Origin: SABY01 sp964593705
GTDB lineage: Bacteria > Bacteroidota > Bacteroidia > Bacteroidales > 4484-276
Assembly (NCBI GenBank): GCA_964593705.1
Contig: CAZQIV010000009.1
Location: forward strand, 18,187 to 82,186
Reading direction: 5' to 3'
DNA length: 64,000 nucleotides
Shown: one piece after another, positions 27,076 through 35,205 of the stretch
Position numbering within the stretch: the stretch's first letter is position 1
Layout of the letters: each line of letters starts with the position of its first letter
Notes under the pieces: generated by a model
Database searches by the model: none
Told to the model about the DNA's origin: nothing
What the model saw: the letters and a program-made list of their open reading frames with translations, nothing else
Translations under genes and position numbers: made by a program

Positions 27076-27827
27076 TTTCCCGCGATTTCATTAAATAACT
27101 CCAAAAGCCGCTCCCGCCCGCGTGTTGACAGGGGGACTTCAATCTCGTTGGTCATTACCACGAAGCCGCCATCTTTTTTCGACATGCGCTGGATATGCTT
27201 CAGGTTGATGAGGTGGGAACGATGTGCGCGGAAAAAACCCGAATCGGATAAAAGCTCATCATATTCCTTGATGATGCGCGAAACCAATATCTTATCTCCA
27301 TTTGTTGTTCGGAAAACAGTATAGTTCCCATCCGAAGCACAGCAGATAATATTTTGCACATCCATCAGGTAGATATTATCCTGGTTGCGGAGGATGATTT
27401 TCTTGATCTGCTTATCAGGATTTTCGATGTTTTCGCGAAGTGTGGTAAGCTGGGTGTTGAACGAATTCTGGACTAATTGTTCGGCACGGATAACAGCTTC
27501 GGATAGTTTTATGGGATCGACAGGCTTGAGTAGATAGTCGATGGCACTGAAACCAAAGGCGCGGATGGCAAATTCCTCGTAAGCCGTAATGAAGATGATT
27601 TTGAAGTCGATGTTTTCAAATTTATTGAGCAGGTCGAAGCCGGTGCCATCTTTCATTTTTATATCGAGCAACACGAGGTCGGGAACTTTTTCCCTAATTG
27701 CCCTGAACCCGGATGCCACGCTTTCGGCCTCGCCAACCACGTTAAGTTGCGGGCAAAACTTTCGTACCAGGTGGTTTAATGTTTCCCTGATATGCGGTTC
27801 GTCATCGATGATGAGCGTTCGGAGCAT
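27072..27827 (-). CDS. LytTR-family response regulator (paralogue 2)
   Basis: 251 residues from ATG 27827 (MLRTLIIDDE; an in-frame ATG at 27863 would add 12 residues atypical of REC domains). REC residues 1-120 with Asp55 (LVLLDIKMKDG), IIFITAYEEF, YLLKPVDP; LytTR domain 145-248 (CASDGNYTVFRT, RAHRSHLINL). Operon with the kinase at 24979 through a 4-bp overlap. Together with 19586-20338 it is one of two local candidates for binding the 21-bp-spaced TGAACG repeats. Confidence 0.93.
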   Translation of the reverse strand: MLRTLIIDDEPHIRETLNHLVRKFCPQLNVVGEAESVASGFRAIREKVPDLVLLDIKMKDGTGFDLLNKFENIDFKIIFITAYEEFAIRAFGFSAIDYLLKPVDPIKLSEAVIRAEQLVQNSFNTQLTTLRENIENPDKQIKKIILRNQDNIYLMDVQNIICCASDGNYTVFRTTNGDKILVSRIIKEYDELLSDSGFFRAHRSHLINLKHIQRMSKKDGGFVVMTNEIEVPLSTRGRERLLELFNEIAGK

Positions 27828-28360
27828 TCTTGTTTTTGTAGTATTTTTAGTAAAAGTAAACATAATGGTTTAAAATCCAGTTGTAAAATTTCATAAGATG
27901 AAAAAAAACAAATTTCAAAAGGCAAAGCACAGAGCGCGTAGAGCAAAGAGCAAGGTAAGTTCTAAGTTCTATGGATTTGTCATAAATAACGTGACTCATT
28001 GCAATAGATGTCTCACTTCGTTCGACATGACCTTGTTCACGCGTTGATGTGGGAGGAGTGGAATCGGGTGCGAAGCGCCCGATTCCACTCCTCCCACAAC
28101 TCTAACGACAGCATTGTCACCTCGAAGGAGCTTGCAGCCTGCCCCGACCATTCGGGGACTGAGACCCGCTTCGCAGCGAGGCGAGCCTGCCTCGCCTGCA
28201 CCATTGCTTACACCAGCGGCCCGCTTCGCAGCGAGGCGGGCAAGGCGGGGGTCTGTTTAATATGTAGGTTTTCATCATCTTACAAAAAACTGTCATTGGT
28301 AAATATAATAGAACCTCTATAGCATCAAGTTATTTAATAACAAACCCTATGCACTCTGCT
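27828..28360. other. Non-coding gap with hairpin element A
   Basis: No gene is visible. 27840-28000 is AT-rich leader of the regulator gene. From about 28005 to 28166 lies a palindromic element: outer AGATGTCTCAC and GACTGAGA ends, and a central perfect hairpin with 20-bp arms (28049-28068 GTGGGAGGAGTGGAATCGGG and 28078-28097). It is followed by CGCTTCGCAGCGAGGCG-type repeats to 28250. Confidence 0.75.
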
Positions 28361-30055
28361 CTAATCAACCTTAACGATCTTTCGTGTAATTACTTTGTTA
28401 CCGGCCTGAAACCGACAGAAATATATCCCGGAAGGCAAATGTGCTGCATTCCAGCTCACTTTTTGCTTGCCCTTGTCCTGGTGACTTTCAACCAGTGTTT
28501 CGATGAGGTTTCCCTGCAGGTCGGTAATTTCAATGTTAATATTTGATGGTTCGGATAATTCATATTCAAAGATTACATTTGATTGCACCGGGTTAGGTAG
28601 AATAACGGCATCCAGGCTGTTGTTTGATTGATCAGTTTCACTCACTGAAACAATTGCTGTGTTTACCAAAATAGTATTGGAAAAAGCCCCGGTATCGACT
28701 TCATTGTAAGCGCTGAGCCTATAGTAATATGTTGTGTTTTGTGTTAATCCTGAAATGGAATAGCTGGTATCCAATCCCACATCCAGGTTCTCATAACCTG
28801 GAATAAAATCGTTAAAAGCTTCATCAAGGGCAACATCCAGAAAATAGCCGCTTGCATCGGGTGCAGATTGCCAAATTGCAGTAAATTCATCAGGTGCAAT
28901 ATCGCATGCCGGTTCTGCAATAACAAACATTGCGGCATAATCGAAAAGTCGCTTTTCGATATTATACATATAATGTTTTGAGTTTGACACATAAACCACT
29001 CCTGTTTTATCATTTTTACATAATCTTATAATTGCGGCATATCCAGCGTTTCCTCCTCCCCTTTGCCCCCAGAGGTTGCGCAGAATTGTACCGTGATAAT
29101 TCCAAATATTAGTGTTTTGAATACCGAAACCCTCGGATGCAGTTGGTGGCTGAACGGTTAACATTGAATCTACGGTAGCTTGATTGAGTATTTGCATTCC
29201 ATTGTACATTCCGCCATTCATTAGCATAATCACAAAATTTGCAAGTTCTTTAGCATTTGAACGTAAACAAAGCATGGGATAGGCAGCAAAGCCATAATGC
29301 GGGTATGGAACAAACTCTCCCCCGATGAAGTTATAACCGATTGCCAGGTTTTCAATATTCAGTTCGGCAAGAAACCATGCTGAACGTTCCATCCCCAGGG
29401 GATTTAGAATTTTTTCTGCAGCATATTCCCTAAAGTCCATCCCGCTTAGTGTTTCAATAAGGTAGCCATTCAGCGCCATGCCGGCAAGAGTTTTCTTGTA
29501 AGTAGTTCCCGGTATTGCGCTACTAAAATTACCGCTCCTATAATATATGCCTCCCGGGCAAAGATAGTTTTCAAGAAAATATCCAAGTGTTTCAGTTGGA
29601 TCGCCAATGGTAGCGTATTTGTAGAAATCATAATCGGCTATACTGGAAGTACCTGTCAACAGCATCCTCGCAGTAATGCTATCAGGTACGAAGTATGGGT
29701 TGTCAACTTGAAAAGGCAAACCCCCATTTACATTCTCATCTAAGCCAAACAGTTCCTCTTCCCAGGCTTTAAGCACACAAGTTGAGGTTACCGGTTTTCC
29801 AACGCAAAACACACTAAATAAGGTGGAGTCGCTTACCAAAAGGCTGTCCTCAAAATTAGCATAACCAAAATTACCCGACCAGACAACAGCATCACCTTTA
29901 ATAATGCAGGCAGCAAAACCCGGTTTATGAACCGCCTCCATTTCGTTGATGATAAATTCGTCAATATTTGCCAGGCTGCTGACGGGGTTTTGACCGCTAA
30001 GGTGGATGATGCCGATGAATAAAAACAAACTGAATAATAAATTAGTTTTTTTCAT
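28361..30055 (-). CDS. T9SS cargo with beta-lactamase/PBP-like fold lacking canonical catalytic motifs
   Basis: 564 residues. Signal peptide (1-21), class C beta-lactamase-related serine hydrolase fold (30-370), a fibronectin-III-like domain (about 385-475), and a T9SS type A sorting domain (ILPNPVQSNVIFEY to TRKIVKVD). The fold is recognisable, but the expected SxxK reads CVGK (Cys84, Lys87). The usual LLTHTSG reads LLTGTSS, the YxN motif reads YKK (186-188), and the HxG motif region reads WGQRGGG (Gln331). Known family members are D,D-peptidases, esterases or lactamases; this one is probably non-catalytic or uses cysteine. It starts 18 bp after the LRR stop at 30074, so both are likely one transcript driven by the 33165 promoter. 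Confidence 0.8.
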   Translation of the reverse strand: MKKTNLLFSLFLFIGIIHLSGQNPVSSLANIDEFIINEMEAVHKPGFAACIIKGDAVVWSGNFGYANFEDSLLVSDSTLFSVFCVGKPVTSTCVLKAWEEELFGLDENVNGGLPFQVDNPYFVPDSITARMLLTGTSSIADYDFYKYATIGDPTETLGYFLENYLCPGGIYYRSGNFSSAIPGTTYKKTLAGMALNGYLIETLSGMDFREYAAEKILNPLGMERSAWFLAELNIENLAIGYNFIGGEFVPYPHYGFAAYPMLCLRSNAKELANFVIMLMNGGMYNGMQILNQATVDSMLTVQPPTASEGFGIQNTNIWNYHGTILRNLWGQRGGGNAGYAAIIRLCKNDKTGVVYVSNSKHYMYNIEKRLFDYAAMFVIAEPACDIAPDEFTAIWQSAPDASGYFLDVALDEAFNDFIPGYENLDVGLDTSYSISGLTQNTTYYYRLSAYNEVDTGAFSNTILVNTAIVSVSETDQSNNSLDAVILPNPVQSNVIFEYELSEPSNINIEITDLQGNLIETLVESHQDKGKQKVSWNAAHLPSGIYFCRFQAGNKVITRKIVKVD

Positions 30056-30073
30056 AACGAAAGATTTATAATG

Positions 30074-33000
30074 TTAATACTTGATTAACTTCTGCAACAC
30101 CATTTCATCCGATGCATACATGTGAATTATATAGACGCCTGCCGGAAAATTATTTAAGTCCAGCAAATAATCATGTACCCCGGCTTGTTCAGTTTTAAAT
30201 TGCCAATTCTTCAGACAAACGCCCGTGGTGCTGTAAACACAAATCCGGATATTTCCCGGAGTGGAATTATTCAGGGTTATTGTGATGTGATTGTTAAAAG
30301 GATTGGGTGAGATAGCCCATTCTTGTTTCTCACTATTCATATTTACAGTTAAGATTGTATCACAGGCATCTTGTACCTCTTGCTGGTTGTTGCAGCCGGT
30401 GGCGTTATCGTGGATTGAAATATATCCATTGGGATCAGCAAGATAATCGCAGATACTTTCAACAGCACAGGATTGCATTAGCGTATTATAACTGATGGAT
30501 AAACCTGTTATTGAAGCTTCGTTAATATTCTCCAGACCGACAAGGTTTGTTAGCAATACATTCTTATAAATAACGAGAGGTCCACCTATGGAAGTTAGTC
30601 CGGCCAGGTCTGACAGACTGTTCAGGGATATGTTGTCTCTAATATCCAGCTTTTCACCGATGGAATCCAAATTTTCAAGACCTTCAAGGGTAGTAAGGCT
30701 GGAGTTATCCCCAATAATCAGGGATTTACCAATTGTAATCAGGCCTTCAAAGCCTTCGATACTGGTTAAGGCGGGATTGCCATCGTCAGGATAGTAACCA
30801 ATTATCAGGCTGCCATCCAGGATAGTCAGGTCTTCTAAACCAGATAAAATTTGTAAGGCGGAGTTGTTAAATATCTTTATGTCTCCCCCAACAGAACTAA
30901 GGTTCTCCGGTCCTGAAAGGTTGGTCAGGCTGGGGTTATCATCAATAGAAAAACTTCCGCCTATGGAAGTCAGGCCATCCAAACCTGCCAGGCTTTGCAA
31001 AGAGGAGCTGCTGATAACCCTTAAGTTTCCCCCAATAGAACTAAGGTTCTCCGATCCTGAAAGGTTAATTAGGCCAGGGTTGGACTCAATTAAAAAACTC
31101 CCACCTATGGAAAACAAGCCATCCAAGCCTATCAGACTTTGCAAAGAGGAGTTACTAATAACCATTAAATCTCCTTCAACAGAACTAAGGTTTTCTATCC
31201 CCGAAAGGTTAATCAATTCAGGGTTTGCTTTAATAGAAACACTCCCGCCTATGGAAGTCAGTCCATCCAAACCTGATAGACTTTGCAAAGGGGAGTTGCT
31301 GATAAGCATTAAGTCTCCCCCAACAGAACTAAGGTTATCCGGTCCTGAAAGGTTAATTAGGCCAGGGTTGGACTCAATTAAAAAACTCCCACCTATGGAA
31401 AACAAGCCATCCAAGCCTATCAGACTTTGCAAAGAGGAGTTACTAATAACCATTAAATCTCCTTCAACAGAACTAAGGTTTTCTATCCCCGAAAGGTTAA
31501 TCAATTCAGGGTTTGCTTTAATAGAAACACTCCCGCCTATGGAAGTCAGTCCATCCAAACCTGATAGACTTTGCAAAGGGGAGTTGCTGATAAGCATTAA
31601 GTCTCCCCCAACAGAACTAAGGTTATCCGGTCCTGAAAGGTTGGTCAGGCTGGGGTTATCATCAATAGAAAAACTCCCACCTATGGAATGCAAGCTATCT
31701 AAACCTGATGAATTTTGTAAAGAAGAGTTGCCAATTACCATTAAATCTCCTCCAACAGAACTAAGGTTCTCCGATCCTGAAAGGTCAATTAGGCCAGGGT
31801 TGGACTCAATTAAAAAACTCCCACCTATGGAAAACAAGCCATCCAAGCCTATCAGACTTTGCAAAGAGGAGTTACTAATAACCATTAAATCTCCTTCAAC
31901 AGAACTAAGGTTCTCCATTCCGGAAAGGTTAATCAGCTCAGGGTTGGTCTCTATTGAAAAATTCCCGCCTATGGAATGCAAGCTTTCCAAACCTGATAGA
32001 CTTTGTAAAGAGGAGTTGCCAATTACCTTTAAATCTCCCTCAACAGAAGTTAGGTTTTCCAGCCCCGAGAGGTTAATAATGTTAGCGTTGTTACCAATAT
32101 AAAAATCCCCGCCTATCGAAACGAGGTTTCCTATACCCATAAGGCTGGTTAAGTTATAGTTATTAGTAATCTCTATTGTCCCATCAACTGAAGTTAAGGC
32201 ATCCAGTACTGCAATGCTGGTCAGTGCATGGTTGTTAAGAATCTCAAGGTTCCCCCCTATGGAAGTTAATGTTTCAAAACCTGTAAGAGTGGTTAGGGTC
32301 GAATTATAAGAAATCAATACGTTTCCTTCAATCAGGGATAAAGATTCCATACCAGATAAACTGGTAAGGGCATCGTTTTCAGATATCTCAAAATTGCCGC
32401 TGACAGAAGTTAGGTTCTCCAGTCCCAGCAGGTTAATTAGCGAGGGATTCCCAAAGTCTTCATAAGCCGATTCTTCATACCACCCTATAATAATATCCCC
32501 TCCAATATCTGCTAAGCTATTTAATCCAATAAATGAAGTTAATGATGTAAGTCCCAGAGTAAAGTCCCCACCGATTGAAGAAACATTTTCCAATCCGGAT
32601 AATCCTGTTAATATAGGATTCCCAAGAATATTGAAATTCCCGCCAATGGTCGTCAGTGCGTTAAGTGCAGACAAATTATTTAGTGAAGGATTATCAATAA
32701 TTACAAATTCGATGCACCAAACCTGTAGAACTCCAAACGCCAGGTCTCCCCCTATAAAGCTCAAATTTTCCAGTCCGTTTAAGTCGGTTAAATAATAACA
32801 ACCAAATATTTCTAAATTTCCACCTATGGTTTCCAAACTGTCTAATCCGGTTAAAGTGGTAAGGTTAGGGCCATTCTCCAGATCTCCAATTATCAGGTTT
32901 CCTTCAATCGAAGTTAATACAGCCAAACCATTCAGGTTGGTGATGGAACCATAGATTTTTACATTTCCTTCGATGACAGTGCAGCCGGGGTAATTGCTTT

Positions 33001-33118
33001 GGAAATTATCAATTTGTTCCTGGTTAGTGAAAGTGATTCCATTGGGCAGGCAGTCCTGGGCATCCAATAAATTGCAATTGATTGTAATTATTGCGATAAT
33101 TAAAATGAGTTTTTTCAT
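30074..33118 (-). CDS. Long receptor-L-like LRR T9SS protein with recent internal duplications
   Basis: 1014 residues; paralogue of the 670-residue LRR protein at 20937 with the same head (CLPNGITFTNQEQIDNFQ, PGCTVIEGNV), about 34 repeats of 24 residues (LSGLENLSSVGGDL followed by I-x-N-S), the same Cys cap (QSCAVESICDYLADPNG) and a T9SS type A sorting domain (ISPNPFNNHITITL to LQKLIKY). Extra length comes from recent DNA-level duplication of four-repeat blocks (31055-31630). Predicted cell-surface recognition protein. First gene of an operon with the beta-lactamase-fold gene; a LytTR-type promoter lies at 33165-33253. Confidence 0.88.
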   Translation of the reverse strand: MKKLILIIAIITINCNLLDAQDCLPNGITFTNQEQIDNFQSNYPGCTVIEGNVKIYGSITNLNGLAVLTSIEGNLIIGDLENGPNLTTLTGLDSLETIGGNLEIFGCYYLTDLNGLENLSFIGGDLAFGVLQVWCIEFVIIDNPSLNNLSALNALTTIGGNFNILGNPILTGLSGLENVSSIGGDFTLGLTSLTSFIGLNSLADIGGDIIIGWYEESAYEDFGNPSLINLLGLENLTSVSGNFEISENDALTSLSGMESLSLIEGNVLISYNSTLTTLTGFETLTSIGGNLEILNNHALTSIAVLDALTSVDGTIEITNNYNLTSLMGIGNLVSIGGDFYIGNNANIINLSGLENLTSVEGDLKVIGNSSLQSLSGLESLHSIGGNFSIETNPELINLSGMENLSSVEGDLMVISNSSLQSLIGLDGLFSIGGSFLIESNPGLIDLSGSENLSSVGGDLMVIGNSSLQNSSGLDSLHSIGGSFSIDDNPSLTNLSGPDNLSSVGGDLMLISNSPLQSLSGLDGLTSIGGSVSIKANPELINLSGIENLSSVEGDLMVISNSSLQSLIGLDGLFSIGGSFLIESNPGLINLSGPDNLSSVGGDLMLISNSPLQSLSGLDGLTSIGGSVSIKANPELINLSGIENLSSVEGDLMVISNSSLQSLIGLDGLFSIGGSFLIESNPGLINLSGSENLSSIGGNLRVISSSSLQSLAGLDGLTSIGGSFSIDDNPSLTNLSGPENLSSVGGDIKIFNNSALQILSGLEDLTILDGSLIIGYYPDDGNPALTSIEGFEGLITIGKSLIIGDNSSLTTLEGLENLDSIGEKLDIRDNISLNSLSDLAGLTSIGGPLVIYKNVLLTNLVGLENINEASITGLSISYNTLMQSCAVESICDYLADPNGYISIHDNATGCNNQQEVQDACDTILTVNMNSEKQEWAISPNPFNNHITITLNNSTPGNIRICVYSTTGVCLKNWQFKTEQAGVHDYLLDLNNFPAGVYIIHMYASDEMVLQKLIKY
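31055..31630 (-). repeat. Exact 288-bp tandem duplication inside the LRR gene
   Basis: 31055-31342 and 31343-31630 are identical copies of 288 bp, which is 96 codons or four 24-residue LRRs. A third, partial copy begins near 31775. Identity at synonymous sites implies very recent unequal exchange; the copy number may vary between strains. Confidence 0.85.
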
Positions 33119-33164
33119 GATACGTTCATTTTTGGTGAATAAATTATGAATTTAAAATTTCAGG

Positions 33165-33253
33165 TAAAGGTACAATCCCGGAAAGGCCTAAATGAACTGA
33201 ATGTATGAACGCATGGATTTTGCAGATGAACGCCGGGGAAAAATAAATAAACA
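33165..33253 (-). promoter_or_regulatory. LytTR-type operator and promoter of the LRR/beta-lactamase-fold operon
   Basis: TGAACGCATGG at 33206 and TGAACGCCGGGG at 33227 (21 bp apart), with a weak TAAACA at 33248 in register. The -7-like box TACCTTTA (plus strand 33165-33172), preceded by ATTG in gene direction, is 34 bp from the first repeat, the same geometry as at 8.2, 15.3 and 24.7 kb. Confidence 0.7.
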
Positions 33254-33772
33254 CAAAAAAAACAGATTCCTAAAGAAAGGGGAGAGAACAAAAAGACTTT
33301 AGCGACCATAGAGAACGAAGCGACTGGAGAGACTGGAGAGAACGAAGCGACTGGAGAGACGGAGTGATGTGAGTGGAGAAATGAGAGGGGAGAGAACGAA
33401 GAGACTTTAGCGACTTATGCGACCGAAGCGATGGAGATGAGAGGGGAGAGAGGAGTAATGCATTGTTGGGAAAGATAAAATTAAGCCGGCAGCAAATTGT
33501 CCTTCGAGTCTTTAGAGACCTTACTGTCCTTAGCGACCGAAGCGATTAAAGCGACTTTAGCGAACTAAGCGAACGATGAGACTTGAGAGATGTAGAGGTG
33601 AGGGATGAGTGATGAGAGATGAGCGATGAGAGATGAAAAATGAGAGATGTCGTGGTGGAGTTTTGGAGTGATGGAGTCAGGGATGTCCGATGTATGATGT
33701 CCGATGTCCGATGTATGATATTTGATGTTTACCCACATATTTAACATCTAAAATCTGACATCTGACATCAAA
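33254..33772. repeat. Low-complexity array (GAACGAAGCGACTGGAGAGA, GATGAGAGATGAG, CCGATGTATGAT)
   Basis: Non-coding. Repeated words GAGAACGAAGCGACTGGAGA (33300-33440), GCGACTTTAGCGA (33530-33580), GATGAGAGATGAG (33600-33655), then GTCCGATGTATGAT and ACATCTGACATC leading into the 33773 hairpin. It resembles 15420-16007 in word content and in position upstream of a LytTR-type promoter. Confidence 0.7.
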
Positions 33773-33805
33773 ATTCAGGGCTTGACTTGAAGTCAAACCC
33801 TGAAT
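33773..33805. terminator. Hairpin downstream of the thioredoxin-like gene
   Basis: ATTCAGGGCTTGACTT, GA... pairs with AAGTCAAACCCTGAAT about 30 bp past the stop at 33836. Fourth member of the hairpin family found after the kinases. Confidence 0.5.
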
Positions 33806-33835
33806 ACAGACCTTGATAGTTGTTTTCTTCTTGGT

Positions 33836-34342
33836 TTATTTTTCTGCCTCTGCTACCATTTCACCTAATTGTTTTTCGCACAGCAATGCTTCGTAGTCTG
33901 CACAATAATTATCATAGCGGCAAATCTGTTCGTTGTTTTTATTGAAAACTATTGTGCATGGAACTGTTCCCACATTCATGGCGCGTTTCAAATCACCGTT
34001 GATGTCCACGTAGGTTTCAAAATCATAAGCTTTGCCTTTTACAAAAGGTTTTACATGACTCCACGATCCGTTGCAGTCAACACAAATACTGATTAGCTTT
34101 GTGCCCGAATGTTCCAGCGAATCTTCCCAAACAGCCTGAAGGCTTTCCAGGTTTTCACGGCATTTCTTATCGCTTGACTTCCAAAATACAATTACCGTTG
34201 CTTTGTTGATACCGGTAATATCTTTTATTGAAACTGAATTGCCGTCGAGGTTTTTTATTGTTGCATCAGGTATTGCTGCGGTTTGAGTCCTTGCTGTAAA
34301 AGAGATAAAAATTGCTGCGATTAAAATTGCCAGTGTTTTCAT
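33836..34342 (-). CDS. Exported thioredoxin-fold (TlpA/AhpC-TSA-like) protein with DKKC active site
   Basis: 168 residues from ATG 34342 (MKTLAILIAAIFISFTARTQ signal peptide; an in-frame start at 34366 adds 8 residues ahead of it and is less likely). Residues 22-165 follow the periplasmic TlpA-like thioredoxin fold: IPDATIKNLDGN, VIVFWKSSDKKCRENL, a VGTVPCTIVF cis-proline segment. The usual WCxxC reads SSDKKC, so only the second cysteine (Cys61) remains and disulfide exchange by the standard route is not possible. It may be a non-redox or monothiol relative. Isolated gene with its own leader. Confidence 0.75.
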   Translation of the reverse strand: MKTLAILIAAIFISFTARTQTAAIPDATIKNLDGNSVSIKDITGINKATVIVFWKSSDKKCRENLESLQAVWEDSLEHSGTKLISICVDCNGSWSHVKPFVKGKAYDFETYVDINGDLKRAMNVGTVPCTIVFNKNNEQICRYDNYCADYEALLCEKQLGEMVAEAEK

Positions 34343-35205
34343 GATCTTGCTTTTTAAGTTTAACAATAAGTTAATTTGACATTACTTTGAGTTATCATTG
34401 TTGCAGCAAAATTAACATGGCACAACTTCAAAATCATGGCAGAAAACCATGATAAAAAAAAATAGCGGATTTCTTTAGAGGACTCTTTTCGGCGTTTTCA
34501 GGTGGAAATGCTTTCGAATACACTTAGAATCCGTTATTAAATAACTTGATGTTTGAGAGGTTTCATTATATCTTTTCATCCATGAACATAGATTCCTTTC
34601 CGTCAGCCGATGGATACCAATGACAAGTATTTGAATGGAGTTGGGGTACACTTTGTGAGAGAGACCTCTCAGTCTCCGCCAGATGGCGGATCCTTCGAGG
34701 TGACAAGGATTTGGGGGATTTGGGGGTGGGTGAAAGTGGGCGCTTTGCGCCCACTTTCACCCACCCCATACATAGCCCGAGGCTCTGTTATTTCGATGCC
34801 GCACCTGCGGCAGGAGAAATCTTTCAATCTAAGTGAGAAATCTATTCCATAATGTCATTTCACTATGAGATATCCGCCAAATGGCTGGGGCTTGGAACTC
34901 GAAAACATGGCACACCGGCCTAATATCCTATCCCGAAAAGTTATAAAATTCCAATAATAATTTATAAGATTATTGAACGATGAAATTGCAAATCTTATTA
35001 ATTAACATAATTAGAGGGCTTTATGTATGGTTGGAGGTTTGGGGTCTAATTTCCTGATTTTTTTTATTACTTTAGCTATGCAACCATTTATTAGCTTTGT
35101 AATCTTATTTGCAAGATTTCGGACAACTATTTTACGATCATCTTTTTAGCAAGCAAATCCTGCTGAGAAGTGAAAATAAAAACTAACAAACTAATATTTA
35201 TCATT
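34343..35205. other. Divergent intergenic region with hairpin element B
   Basis: No convincing gene. Palindromic element B spans about 34662-34822: left AGACCTCTCAGTC, TTCGAGGTGACAAGG, central perfect hairpin with 21-bp arms (34723-34743 and 34747-34767; core GTGGGCGC-TTT-GCGCCCAC), right GAGAAATCT. 34850-35205 is AT-rich upstream DNA of the C25 gene, including TTATTAATTAACATAATTAG. Confidence 0.75.

Noticed and set aside
30864..32102. A 412-codon plus-strand frame opposite the long LRR gene
   Set aside because: It is the antisense shadow of the 72-bp LRR periodicity; it lacks a ribosome site and a plausible fold, while the minus strand has signal and sorting domains.
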